A DNA stretch of 57,478 bases, from positions 1-57,478 of the forward strand of contig JAKSJA010000009.1 in assembly GCA_024398495.1 (NCBI GenBank), written 5' to 3'. Below are positions 45,786 through 54,162 of the stretch, in pieces. Origin of the DNA: Bacteroidaceae bacterium. GTDB taxonomy: Bacteria > Bacteroidota > Bacteroidia > Bacteroidales > Bacteroidaceae. The notes beneath the pieces were generated by a model that did no database searches, was not told the origin of the DNA, and was given only the letters and a program-made list of their open reading frames with translations. Numbering within the stretch: position 1 is the first letter of the stretch; every line of letters begins with the position of its first letter. A program made the translations under genes and the position numbers.

Positions 45786-45911
45786 TTTTTTTTATTTACT
45801 TTTTTCTAAATCTTTAACCTTAACCACTTTTTCTACTGATATTCAGATAGTTATAAGTGGTGGGAGAAAATCCAAAAATAAGGATTTATCCTTCTGAACT
45901 CCGATAATGAC

Positions 45912-45948
45912 AAAAAAATATGACAGATACGTTTCTGCACCTGTCATA
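45912..45948 (-). terminator. Rho-independent terminator downstream of the mnmG-apt-uvrC-hydrolase unit
   Basis: On the minus strand TATGACAG (45948-45941) pairs perfectly with CTGTCATA (45926-45919) around a 14-nt loop and is followed by seven T (45918-45912). It separates this unit from the mraZ promoter. Confidence 0.75.
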
Positions 45949-45986
45949 ATACCATTTTCAGCATCAAAAATCGGTCTTTTTACATA

Positions 45987-46006
45987 TTTTGTGGAAGACC
46001 ACAAAA
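45987..46006 (-). terminator. Second hairpin downstream of the hydrolase-like gene
   Basis: TTTTGTGG and CCACAAAA form a perfect 8-bp stem with a 4-nt loop. On either strand the hairpin carries its own T-rich flank, so it may act as a first terminator 48 nt after the stop of the 46054-47169 gene. Confidence 0.55.
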
Positions 46007-46053
46007 ACAACCTTCAGCCAAAAAGTGTTTTTATTGTTTGTATTCTCTAAAAA

Positions 46054-47169
46054 TCATCGATTTAATCGAACTTTTACCATTCCCATGGGATGAAATCTAT
46101 CCTTTGTTATAGCGTTATATAGAATAGTATAAACCCCGTTCCCTTCGGGGATGAGGCAAAGTGGTGTTCTCATCGTTATCCACCACTTTTTCACTTTCTC
46201 TTCTATGGCAATATATCTCGCCTTACTCCAGTGCAGTCCATCTTCTGACGTGGTATAGCCTATCTTGTTTGCAAACCCCTTGTTGGCAGGTCCTCCGTCA
46301 AAAACTGCGATATATGTGCCTTGTGGCAGACGGCTCACGATAGGGTTCTCCACAAACTCCGGATGTATCGATGTCACAGGATTCACATCTTCTCCCATCC
46401 GTTCCCACACACCGTCAAGACTGTCACTCTTTGCCAGTGCAATATACCAGTGTCCTTCCTTTCCGCCGAAAGGGTAGTCTTCACGCGACATGAAAGGATA
46501 GGCACCACTGTAAAAGGCCTTCCACGTACCGTCAGGACACTCGTATGGATAAAAAGAAGCCACCCCTTGACGACCTTCCCATAACTGTGTGTCAAGGCCG
46601 GGTTCCATCACAATGCCGAGGTCACGGTAAGGACCGCCGATGCCATCCATGCCTTCCTTTTCCGATTCACACTTCCATATCCTGCCGAAGGAATGGTTTG
46701 GTGCTATCACCGAATCACAGGTATAGCAGAGGTAATATCCTTGCCAGCGATTATGTGCTTTGTTGAAGATAGGGTAGTACGACCATATCGCTGCACGACG
46801 GTCATTGGCAGGATTGTCATAATGACTCACTGCATACTTTCCACTCGACTGGAATATAGTCCCTTCGCGTTTCCAGTGTATCGCATCCTTACTCGTCCAA
46901 TGTCCTATCCTCGTCTTTATCCTATCGTATTTCGCAGGTTTTCCTTTTTCACCGGCTCTTTCAGTCGGAAACAGATGATACACACCGTTCACCTTTACGC
47001 ACGCACCGCCTTCGAAGCCGCCCTGTATATCCTCGCACCCCGGAGATGCAGCCGTCAGCACAGGTTCGTCAGGACCGCCGATGACAGTAAAAAGAGGTTT
47101 TTCTTCCTGCGCATGACAGACGACAACTGACATACACGACAACATACACCAAATAAACACCTTATTCAT
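46054..47169 (-). CDS. Secreted beta-propeller glycoside hydrolase-like protein
   Basis: A 371-aa exported protein with a signal peptide (MNKVFIWCMLSCMSVVVCHA|Q). Blade-like repeats such as GACVKVNGVYHLFPTE, RIGHWTSKDAIHWKREG and KIGYTTSEDGLHWSKARY are the pattern of five-bladed propeller hydrolases (GH43, GH32 or GH117 clans). Acidic residues suited to catalysis exist in each blade, but a family or substrate cannot be assigned by eye. It follows uvrC by 12 nt, an odd housekeeping neighbour. No SusC/D-like transporter is nearby, so it is not part of a visible polysaccharide utilisation locus. Confidence 0.72.
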   Translation of the reverse strand: MNKVFIWCMLSCMSVVVCHAQEEKPLFTVIGGPDEPVLTAASPGCEDIQGGFEGGACVKVNGVYHLFPTERAGEKGKPAKYDRIKTRIGHWTSKDAIHWKREGTIFQSSGKYAVSHYDNPANDRRAAIWSYYPIFNKAHNRWQGYYLCYTCDSVIAPNHSFGRIWKCESEKEGMDGIGGPYRDLGIVMEPGLDTQLWEGRQGVASFYPYECPDGTWKAFYSGAYPFMSREDYPFGGKEGHWYIALAKSDSLDGVWERMGEDVNPVTSIHPEFVENPIVSRLPQGTYIAVFDGGPANKGFANKIGYTTSEDGLHWSKARYIAIEEKVKKWWITMRTPLCLIPEGNGVYTILYNAITKDRFHPMGMVKVRLNR

Positions 47170-47181
47170 ATTATTATATTG

Positions 47182-49011
47182 TTACGGTTTTTTCAAGAAA
47201 TCATATACCACTCTGGCTTTTGCCCTTCCCACCACATTTTCCAGAGCCTCCATGTCTGCCTCTCTTATCTGCTTGACACTCCTGAAATGTTGCAGTAGTG
47301 CCTGCTTTGTCTTCACGCCGATACCCTTGATATCGTCAAGTTCCGAGTGAGTCTGCCCTTTGCTCCTCTTGTCTCGGTGGAAAGATATCGCATATCTATG
47401 TACCTCATCCTGTATGCGTGTGAAAAGATGAAACACCTCGCTGTCAGTCTTCATCCCTACGGACACTATATTCATCGAATCCTCCGCATCATATATCAGC
47501 ACCTCGTTGGTACGGTGTCTGTCACTCTTCGCAAGTCCCACCACAGGGATGTCAAGTTCCAACTCCCTTAACACATCACTCACGATACCCATCTGTCCCT
47601 TTCCGCCGTCTGTTATTATCACGTCAGGCAGTTCTGCACCTTCCTCCTTCTGTCGTGAATACCGTCTCCACACCACCTCACGCATTGAGGCATAGTCGTC
47701 ACTACCCACCACCGTCTTGATGTTGAATTTCCTGTAATCCTGTGTTGACGGTTTCAGTTTCTTGAACACCACAAGTCCTGCTACGGCATCCGTACCGGAT
47801 ATGTTGGAATTGTCAAAACACTCTATCCTGTACGGCAGTTTCGGCAGATGAAGTGCCGTCTGTATCTCTTTCATCATCCTCACCGCCTTCTGCTCTGGAT
47901 TCAGTTTCTCCGCCTGTTTGAGGCTATCAAAACGATACTGCTTTCCGTCCATCCGCGACAGCCCCACCAGAGTCTTCGTGTCGCCACGCCGCGGCACTGT
48001 GAAGGCCACGCCATCCAGTTCCATTTCCATATCGAAAGGCACTATAATCTCCTTAGTCGTAGAGTTCTGCCTGTTGCGGATTTCTATGACAGCCATCTGC
48101 AACAGTTCCCTGTCGTCTTCATCCAACTTCTTCTTGTATTCAAAAGTGAAGGCTTGGTTTATGCTGCCACCGGCGACATGCAGGAAGTTTATGAATGCCA
48201 TGCTGTCATCACTCGTCACGGAGAATACGTCAACGTCATCAATGGTGCTGCTCACCACCTCGCTCTTGCTGCAATAGTCCTGTATCAGCAGGTAACGCTG
48301 CTTCATCTCCTCTGCCTCCTCGAAGCGCAACTCCTCCGACAGCCTCTGCATATCCCCGTACATCTTTGTCAGCAGAGCCCTCGTATTGCCTTTCAGTATC
48401 TCCTTCGCATCCTCGATGTTCCGCATATATTCCTCATGCGACTGCTTCCTTATACATGGTGCATCACATCTCTTTATATGCCATTCCAGACACGACCGAT
48501 ACCTGTCACCATCGACACCTTCCACCGTCATCGGCATGTTGCAGGTTCGAGGTTTATACAGTTTCTTTATCACGTCCAACATGGCGTACATACTGCCAAG
48601 ATGCGAGAAAGGACCATAATAATACCCCGTCCTTCTGTTCACCCTGCGTGTCTTGAAGATTCTCGGAAACTCCTCCTTGGTAACACATATATACGGATAC
48701 GTCTTACCGTCTTTCAGCAACACGTTGTATTTTGGATTATGCTGTTTTATCAGCGAGTTCTCAAGGAGGAAAGCCTCTTGGTCAGTCTTCACCACAGCAT
48801 ATTTGATGTCACAAATCTGCGACACCAAAACCTTTGTCTTGTAACTGCCGGGGTCGGTACGGAAATACGATGAAACCCTGCGTTTTAGGTTTTTTGCCTT
48901 ACCAACATAGATTATCTTTCCCGTCTTATCCAGATACTGGTAACAGCCGGGAGAGGAAGGCAATCTGTCAACGATAGCCTTTATGTCAGAGTTGTAAGAG
49001 GCACTTGACAT
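47182..49011 (-). CDS. uvrC: Excinuclease ABC subunit C
   Basis: UvrC makes both incisions in nucleotide excision repair. From the ATG at 49011 the protein is 609 aa. The N-terminal GIY-YIG nuclease is seen in SSPGCYQYLDK and IIYVGKAKNLKRRVSSYF. A UVR domain lies near 205-240, the RNase H-like C-terminal nuclease contains ECFDNSNISGTDAV and VIITDGGKGQ, and the end has a helix-hairpin-helix pair (DIKGIGVKTKQALLQHF). An upstream ATG at 49044 would extend the overlap with apt and adds non-family residues. Confidence 0.96.
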   Translation of the reverse strand: MSSASYNSDIKAIVDRLPSSPGCYQYLDKTGKIIYVGKAKNLKRRVSSYFRTDPGSYKTKVLVSQICDIKYAVVKTDQEAFLLENSLIKQHNPKYNVLLKDGKTYPYICVTKEEFPRIFKTRRVNRRTGYYYGPFSHLGSMYAMLDVIKKLYKPRTCNMPMTVEGVDGDRYRSCLEWHIKRCDAPCIRKQSHEEYMRNIEDAKEILKGNTRALLTKMYGDMQRLSEELRFEEAEEMKQRYLLIQDYCSKSEVVSSTIDDVDVFSVTSDDSMAFINFLHVAGGSINQAFTFEYKKKLDEDDRELLQMAVIEIRNRQNSTTKEIIVPFDMEMELDGVAFTVPRRGDTKTLVGLSRMDGKQYRFDSLKQAEKLNPEQKAVRMMKEIQTALHLPKLPYRIECFDNSNISGTDAVAGLVVFKKLKPSTQDYRKFNIKTVVGSDDYASMREVVWRRYSRQKEEGAELPDVIITDGGKGQMGIVSDVLRELELDIPVVGLAKSDRHRTNEVLIYDAEDSMNIVSVGMKTDSEVFHLFTRIQDEVHRYAISFHRDKRSKGQTHSELDDIKGIGVKTKQALLQHFRSVKQIREADMEALENVVGRAKARVVYDFLKKP

Positions 49012-49516
49012 CAATATCTTCTGGCAAGGCATCCCTGCCTGCAAAGCCTTCGTTCACCAGTTCTATGAGAGCATTGAACGACACCTTCTTCGGGTTGAAC
49101 TTCTTCACCAGACGGCAAGCAGCGGCAAACGTACCTCCCGTAGCAAGGATGTCGTCATGGATAAGCACCACATCATTCTCGTCAATGGCACCCTCATGAA
49201 TCTCTATCGTATCAGTACCATATTCCTTCTGGTAACTCTCTCTTACAATCTTGCCCGGCAACTTACCCGGCTTTCTGCAAAGCACGAAACCGGCACCAAG
49301 ACGTACCGCAAGGATGGCTCCCATGATGAAACCGCGGCTCTCGATGCCCACCACCTTCGTGATACCGGCATCCTTATACATCTCATACAGAGTGTCCGAC
49401 AGTTCGTTCAGTGTCGCCGCATCCTTGAAAAGTGTCGTCACGTCACGGAAGTTAACCCCCGGGATAGGCCAGTCCTGGATACTGCGCAGATTGTTCATAA
49501 TAAGTTCTTTGTTCAT
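48986..49516 (-). CDS. apt: Adenine phosphoribosyltransferase
   Basis: APRT salvages adenine to AMP with PRPP. The 176-aa protein has the N-terminal DWPIPGVNFRDVTTLFKD, the adenine-side block VVGIESRGFIMGA (about 55-67) and the PRPP-binding motif VVLIHDDILATGGT (about 116-129). It overlaps uvrC by 26 nt and lies 38 nt downstream of mnmG, so all three likely share a transcript. Confidence 0.96.
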   Translation of the reverse strand: MNKELIMNNLRSIQDWPIPGVNFRDVTTLFKDAATLNELSDTLYEMYKDAGITKVVGIESRGFIMGAILAVRLGAGFVLCRKPGKLPGKIVRESYQKEYGTDTIEIHEGAIDENDVVLIHDDILATGGTFAAACRLVKKFNPKKVSFNALIELVNEGFAGRDALPEDIDVKCLLQL

Positions 49517-49554
49517 AGTCAGTAATATTTTATGTTATTGTTTTTCAAGACCTT

Positions 49555-51468
49555 TCATCTTTTGGAGAGTACCAGCAGCACGTCAATGTCACTCGGTGAC
49601 ACCCCCGGAATACGCGAAGCCTGTGCCAGCGTCTCCGGCTGTATCTTTTCCAGTTTCTGACGGGCTTCAATGCTGAGACCTGTCATGGACATATAGTCGA
49701 ACTTTCCCTTTATCCTTATATATTCCAGACGGTGCATCTTCTCCGCCACCAGTCGCTCACGCTCTATATATCCGCTGTATTTTATCCTTATCTCTGCCGC
49801 TTCGGCAATCTCTTTCATCCTCGCATCATCCTGTCCGTAGCCGTACATCTTCGCCTTCAGTTCAGGGAATACCGCCGCCATGTCGTCAAGCGACACCTGC
49901 GGACGTCCGAGTATTTCCATCAGTCTGCACCCTGCCGTCAGCGGTGATGTACCCAACGCCTCCAGACATCCGTTTACCATCTGAGGTTTCACGGCAAAAG
50001 TCTCGCAGAAGGCGATGATATCCTCTATCCTCTCCTTCTTCTCCAACCACCACTCATAGCGGTCGCGTCTTGCCAACCCCATCTCGTAGGCCTTCTCCGT
50101 CAGCCGTGCGTCTGCATCGTCCTGACGCAGCAAGATACGGTATTCGGCACGCGAGGTAAACATTCTGTAAGGCTCATCCACACCCTTCGTCACAAGGTCA
50201 TCAATAAGCACCCCTATGTAACTCTCATCCCTGCCCATGACGAAAGGCTCCCTGCCGGCACAGTAGTTGGCAGCATTCACGCCAGCCACAAGTCCCTGCC
50301 CGGCAGCCTCCTCATATCCCGTAGTACCGTTCACCTGTCCTGCAAAGAACAAACCCTCTATAATCTTCGATTCCAACGAGTGTTTCAGTTGTGTAGGGTC
50401 GAAAAAGTCATATTCTATCGCATATCCCGGGCGGTATATCTTCAAATCCTTGAGAGCCGGTATCTTCTTCAACGCATTTATCTGCACGTCCATAGGCATT
50501 GACGAAGAAAAACCGTTCAGATACATCTCATTCGTATCCTCGCCCTCTGGTTCGAGGAACAGCGGATGGTGGTCCTTGTCAGGAAATGTCACCAGTTTCG
50601 TCTCCACAGACGGACAGTAACGCGGACCAATGCTCTGTATCTGACCGTTGAAGAGAGGAGAGTCCGGAAGTCCCTTCCTCAGTTCCTCATGGCACTCCTC
50701 GTTTGTCTGCAATATCCAGCACGGCAACTGTCTCAGCCCCTTGCCGGAGCGGTGTGTGGCATTGAGATAGGAAAAGCCATATACAGCCACATCGCCGTCC
50801 TGCCGTTCACAGTACTCGAAATGTACGCTGCGTCTGTCTATGCGCACCGGCGTACCCGTCTTCATCCTCGCCACCGTGATGCCATGACGTGTTATGCTCT
50901 CCGTAAGACCTTTCACAGCAGGCTCGGCGATACGTCCGCCCTCCACCTGCTTGCGTCCTATGTGCATGAGACCGTTAAGGAACGTACCCGCCGTGATGAC
51001 CACAGCCTTCGCCCTCAGTTCAGCACCCCATATCGTCCTCACGCCGGCAACCTTTCCGCCTTCCACCATCAGTTCGCACACCTGGTCTTGCCAGATGTTC
51101 AGATTGTCCGTCATGTCCAGACGACTGCGCCACTGCCAGATGAACTTCTCCCTGTCACACTGTGCGCGCGGACTCCACATGGCAGGACCCTTGCTCCTGT
51201 TGAGTATACGGAACTGTATCGTAGCAGCATCCGTCACCAGTCCCATCTGTCCGCCGAGAGCATCAATCTCGCGTACTATCTGCCCTTTGGCAATGCCGCC
51301 CACAGCAGGGTTGCAACTCATCTGTGCAATCTTGTTCATATCCATGGTGACAAGACACGTGTGCGCCCCCATGTTTGCAGCAGCACAGGCAGCCTCACAA
51401 CCGGCATGTCCGCCACCGATGACCAATATGTCGAAGTTTAAAACAGTCACAGACGGCAAAGGTAACAT
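49555..51468 (-). CDS. mnmG: tRNA uridine-5-carboxymethylaminomethyl modification enzyme MnmG
   Basis: MnmG (GidA) works with MnmE to modify U34 of several tRNAs. The FAD-binding GGGHAGCEAACAAANMG, the GPRYCPSVETK block and the PGYAIEYDFFDPTQL block are all present; the ORF is 637 aa. The first codons (ATG TTA CCT TTG) contain TACCTTTG, a perfect -7 box (51464-51457). The true start may therefore be the GTG at 51450, which gives a family-like short N-terminus (631 aa). It is divergent from sufE. Confidence 0.96.
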   Translation of the reverse strand: MLPLPSVTVLNFDILVIGGGHAGCEAACAAANMGAHTCLVTMDMNKIAQMSCNPAVGGIAKGQIVREIDALGGQMGLVTDAATIQFRILNRSKGPAMWSPRAQCDREKFIWQWRSRLDMTDNLNIWQDQVCELMVEGGKVAGVRTIWGAELRAKAVVITAGTFLNGLMHIGRKQVEGGRIAEPAVKGLTESITRHGITVARMKTGTPVRIDRRSVHFEYCERQDGDVAVYGFSYLNATHRSGKGLRQLPCWILQTNEECHEELRKGLPDSPLFNGQIQSIGPRYCPSVETKLVTFPDKDHHPLFLEPEGEDTNEMYLNGFSSSMPMDVQINALKKIPALKDLKIYRPGYAIEYDFFDPTQLKHSLESKIIEGLFFAGQVNGTTGYEEAAGQGLVAGVNAANYCAGREPFVMGRDESYIGVLIDDLVTKGVDEPYRMFTSRAEYRILLRQDDADARLTEKAYEMGLARRDRYEWWLEKKERIEDIIAFCETFAVKPQMVNGCLEALGTSPLTAGCRLMEILGRPQVSLDDMAAVFPELKAKMYGYGQDDARMKEIAEAAEIRIKYSGYIERERLVAEKMHRLEYIRIKGKFDYMSMTGLSIEARQKLEKIQPETLAQASRIPGVSPSDIDVLLVLSKR

Positions 51469-51486
51469 TTTTTCCCCACAAACCCG

Positions 51487-51517
51487 TTTATCATATCAAA
51501 AATAATTACTATTTTTG
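51487..51517 (+). promoter_or_regulatory. sufE promoter implying a leaderless or near-leaderless mRNA
   Basis: TTTA at 51487-51490, a 19-nt spacer and TATTTTTG at 51510-51517 resemble the consensus. Transcription would begin at about 51521-51524, essentially at the sufE ATG (51522). Confidence 0.55.
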
Positions 51518-51521
51518 CATC

Positions 51522-51935
51522 ATGACAATAAACGAAATCCAAGACGAGATAATAGAAGAGTTCAGTCAGTTAGACGACTGGATGGACCGTTACCAGATGC
51601 TCATAGACCTCGGCAACGACCTGTCGCCGATGGACGACAGTTACAAGACCGAAGACAACCTCATCGATGGCTGTCAGAGCCGCGTGTGGCTCACCGTAAG
51701 CAAGAACCCCGACAACACCCTCACCTTCATGGCAGAGAGTGACGCACTCATCGTCAAGGGCATCATAGCCCTTCTCATCCGAGTCTTCGACGGTCAGACA
51801 CCAGACGACATCCTCAATGCCGACCTCTACTTCATCCGCGACATAGGACTGCAAGAGCACCTCAGCCCGACACGTTCCAACGGTCTTGCCGCCATGGTAA
51901 AGCAGATACGACTCTATGCACTTGCACAGCGTTGA
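51522..51935 (+). CDS. sufE: Cysteine desulfuration protein SufE
   Basis: SufE accepts persulfide sulfur from the desulfurase SufS for Fe-S cluster assembly. The 137-aa protein has the catalytic Cys51 in IDGCQSRVW, the same position as in E. coli SufE, and the C-terminal GLSPTRSNG-like segment (HLSPTRSNGLAAMV). It stands alone; the rest of the suf genes are elsewhere. An inverted repeat array follows its stop codon. Confidence 0.95.
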   Translation: MTINEIQDEIIEEFSQLDDWMDRYQMLIDLGNDLSPMDDSYKTEDNLIDGCQSRVWLTVSKNPDNTLTFMAESDALIVKGIIALLIRVFDGQTPDDILNADLYFIRDIGLQEHLSPTRSNGLAAMVKQIRLYALAQR

Positions 51936-51965
51936 CGGTTGGTTAGAGGTTAGAGGAGGCTTCGC

Positions 51966-52080
51966 CTACGATACGCCTTTGGCTACGATACGTTATCACT
52001 ACGATACGTTTCACTGCTATAAGTTATCGTAACGCAGTGTATCGTAGAACTTTGTTCGTATCGTAGCGAAGCGTATCGTT
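51966..52080. repeat. Inverted array of six CTACGATACG boxes between convergent genes
   Basis: Three direct copies of CTACGATACG (51966, 51983, 51999) are followed by three inverted near-copies (52039, 52057, 52072). They surround the stem CACTGC…GCAGTG (52012-52017 and 52034-52039), whose loop contains GTTATCGTAAC. The whole region can fold into one long imperfect hairpin between sufE and the outer-membrane gene. It probably also ends transcription from both sides (inference). Confidence 0.8.
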
Positions 52081-52095
52081 ATTAAGATTAACTCT

Positions 52096-54162
52096 CTAAA
52101 TCCTCAACACCACCTGAATGTCAAGGTCCGACTGGCACGAGCCGTCTATCTTCTGGTTGCCACTGCCGATGACACTCCTGTCGAAATACTTTGTCAGCCC
52201 CATCTTTGCCGACAGCGACACAGTCTTACAGATGTCCCATTTCCCTATCACGTTCATCCTCATGCCCTCACCAGAGAAAGAAGGGTAGTAGAAATTATAC
52301 ATCAGGTTCTTCTCATACACATAAATCCTGCTGTCATAACCCGTAGTGCGGAAATACCCCACCATGGCAGACACCTTCAGCACCCTTCTCAAAACATAGT
52401 CAGCCGACTGTGACAGCATATATCCCCACTCATTGCCGTCAAAATGCGTCATGCAGCCATCCACCTCCGTCTTCCACGACAATGGTGACGACAGCCCATA
52501 CGCCCATGTCAGCCTCATCCTGTGCTGAACATCCTTCGCCAAGCCATCACCACTGACATCATCCTTATCCTTCACCTTCAGCCTGTATCTCGCCGACATC
52601 TTCTGCGACCCCTTCTCATACATCACCTGCACCATGTTGTCCGTACCGTATGACGAATTGCTCACACCATACTTCTTCCACGGCGAATAAAACCAGTCAC
52701 TATATACCGTCACATGCCATGCCGCAGATGGTTCCCACTCCGCACCCACGAACACGCCACTCTCGTTCTGCACCCTCCCGCAGTCGGAGAAAGCAGAAGC
52801 ATACAGCGAATTGTACTTGTACGAATAAAACCTCTGCAACACCATCAGTTTCAACCTATACGAACTACTGTACGTAAGTCTGTTTATCGTAGCCAACGCA
52901 CCATCCCCATTCATCGCCGTCTCACCACCGAAGGCAAACCCCTTCAGCGTCATCCCATAGTTCACACCAACATTACGGAAATCCTGTCCCTGCGGATACC
53001 ACCGCTTATATCCATATTCCGTAGCAGAGTCCGGCCGCAGAGCCTTGTCAAGATGCGAATATATCGCCGACACACCAAGCGACAGCCCCTTGTAGGCAAA
53101 CGCCACATTGCCACCCACCGTCTTCTCGTTGAGGTTTCCCTTCTTGTCGAACTCCGTCCTCGTGCGGTGATAACCATTCGTCACTATCGTCTGCACACAT
53201 GTCGAGTCACCCTTCTTCAACGTAGCATCCATATCCCTGTTCGAGAGGAACACGCTCACCCGCACATTCCTGTGCAACGCCACCGTTGCCGCAACACCGT
53301 TGAAATAACCACTCTCCGACAGCGACGAATGTGCACGGATATTGTTACCTCCGCTGCCACGCCCCAGAGACGACAGCACCGACAGTTTACCGAAACTCAT
53401 CCCGTTGTTCACCACCAGTCCCATGCCGAACCCCACCTTGTAGCACCCCACAGCAAGAGTCTTCAGAACTCCCACATTCCTCAGCAGCAGATAGTAGTTA
53501 TAATGGTCGTAGCCCCACTTGTTCTCATGGAAGAAAGGCTCCCCCGCATCCTTCGAAGCAGTAATCCCCGCCGTCACATCCTCACCATATCGGAAGGCAT
53601 ACCGCAGCGAGTGTTTAAGACCGTCACCGAGATAGTTGCCATTCGCCACCCCCTGCCGTTCATACATAGGCACACCCATCGTCGCCACCACCTCATGACC
53701 GCCATACCTCAACACATCCTTCAGTGGAGGCACACACCGTTTTCCTTCGTCACCGACAAACACAAAGTTCAGCAGCGACACCCTGTCCTCATACCCAAGA
53801 GAAGGAATCATCATCAGTTCCGCCGTTGACTTCATTCCCCCGTAACGGTGAATATAATACAGAATATCCTCAATCTGCTGTTCCGACAGGAAAGGCAGCA
53901 CCTGCAAGTCCTCCACGCTCGCCTCGTTGATGTTCATAGGATGTCGGTACAAGTTTACCAACGACTCATACACCCCCTGCCACGTATCGCTGTCAAAGTC
54001 CTCAAGAGAGAAATACGACAACAGCAGAGCCTCCTCCGCCCTGCTGTCATCATCCTTTGGCGTATTCCCCGTCTGCCCACAAACAAAAGCAACGCCTATC
54101 AGCCACATCGCCCCCAGCACGCCACACCTTCTTATTAGTAAAAAATATCGATTATTTCCCAA
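52096..54162 (-). CDS. Outer-membrane protein with N-terminal helix-hairpin-helix (ComEA-like) domain
   Basis: The 688-aa protein has a signal-like N-terminus (hydrophobic LGAMWLIGVAFVCGQ, about 16-30) and a helix-hairpin-helix pair (MNINEASVEDLQVLPFLSEQQ and later ELMMIPSLGYEDRVSLL, about 73-130). The rest, about 550 residues, alternates aromatic and polar residues and ends VVLRI, as expected for an outer-membrane beta-barrel. Such HhH-barrel proteins are common in Bacteroidota and have no established function; DNA uptake has been suggested only from the HhH. The start overlaps the Fic gene end by 28 nt. Confidence 0.8.
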   Translation of the reverse strand: MGNNRYFLLIRRCGVLGAMWLIGVAFVCGQTGNTPKDDDSRAEEALLLSYFSLEDFDSDTWQGVYESLVNLYRHPMNINEASVEDLQVLPFLSEQQIEDILYYIHRYGGMKSTAELMMIPSLGYEDRVSLLNFVFVGDEGKRCVPPLKDVLRYGGHEVVATMGVPMYERQGVANGNYLGDGLKHSLRYAFRYGEDVTAGITASKDAGEPFFHENKWGYDHYNYYLLLRNVGVLKTLAVGCYKVGFGMGLVVNNGMSFGKLSVLSSLGRGSGGNNIRAHSSLSESGYFNGVAATVALHRNVRVSVFLSNRDMDATLKKGDSTCVQTIVTNGYHRTRTEFDKKGNLNEKTVGGNVAFAYKGLSLGVSAIYSHLDKALRPDSATEYGYKRWYPQGQDFRNVGVNYGMTLKGFAFGGETAMNGDGALATINRLTYSSSYRLKLMVLQRFYSYKYNSLYASAFSDCGRVQNESGVFVGAEWEPSAAWHVTVYSDWFYSPWKKYGVSNSSYGTDNMVQVMYEKGSQKMSARYRLKVKDKDDVSGDGLAKDVQHRMRLTWAYGLSSPLSWKTEVDGCMTHFDGNEWGYMLSQSADYVLRRVLKVSAMVGYFRTTGYDSRIYVYEKNLMYNFYYPSFSGEGMRMNVIGKWDICKTVSLSAKMGLTKYFDRSVIGSGNQKIDGSCQSDLDIQVVLRI

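Noticed and set aside
47848-48873. 341-codon plus-strand frame
   Set aside because: Antisense to the uvrC core, whose motifs are intact; no domain or plausible start signal is seen.
50566-51441. 291-codon plus-strand frame
   Set aside because: Antisense to mnmG, with low-information His/Arg/Thr-rich sequence.
52714-53829. 371-codon plus-strand frame
   Set aside because: Antisense to the outer-membrane HhH protein. The product is dominated by His, Arg and Pro with no fold signature, so it is a composition artefact.
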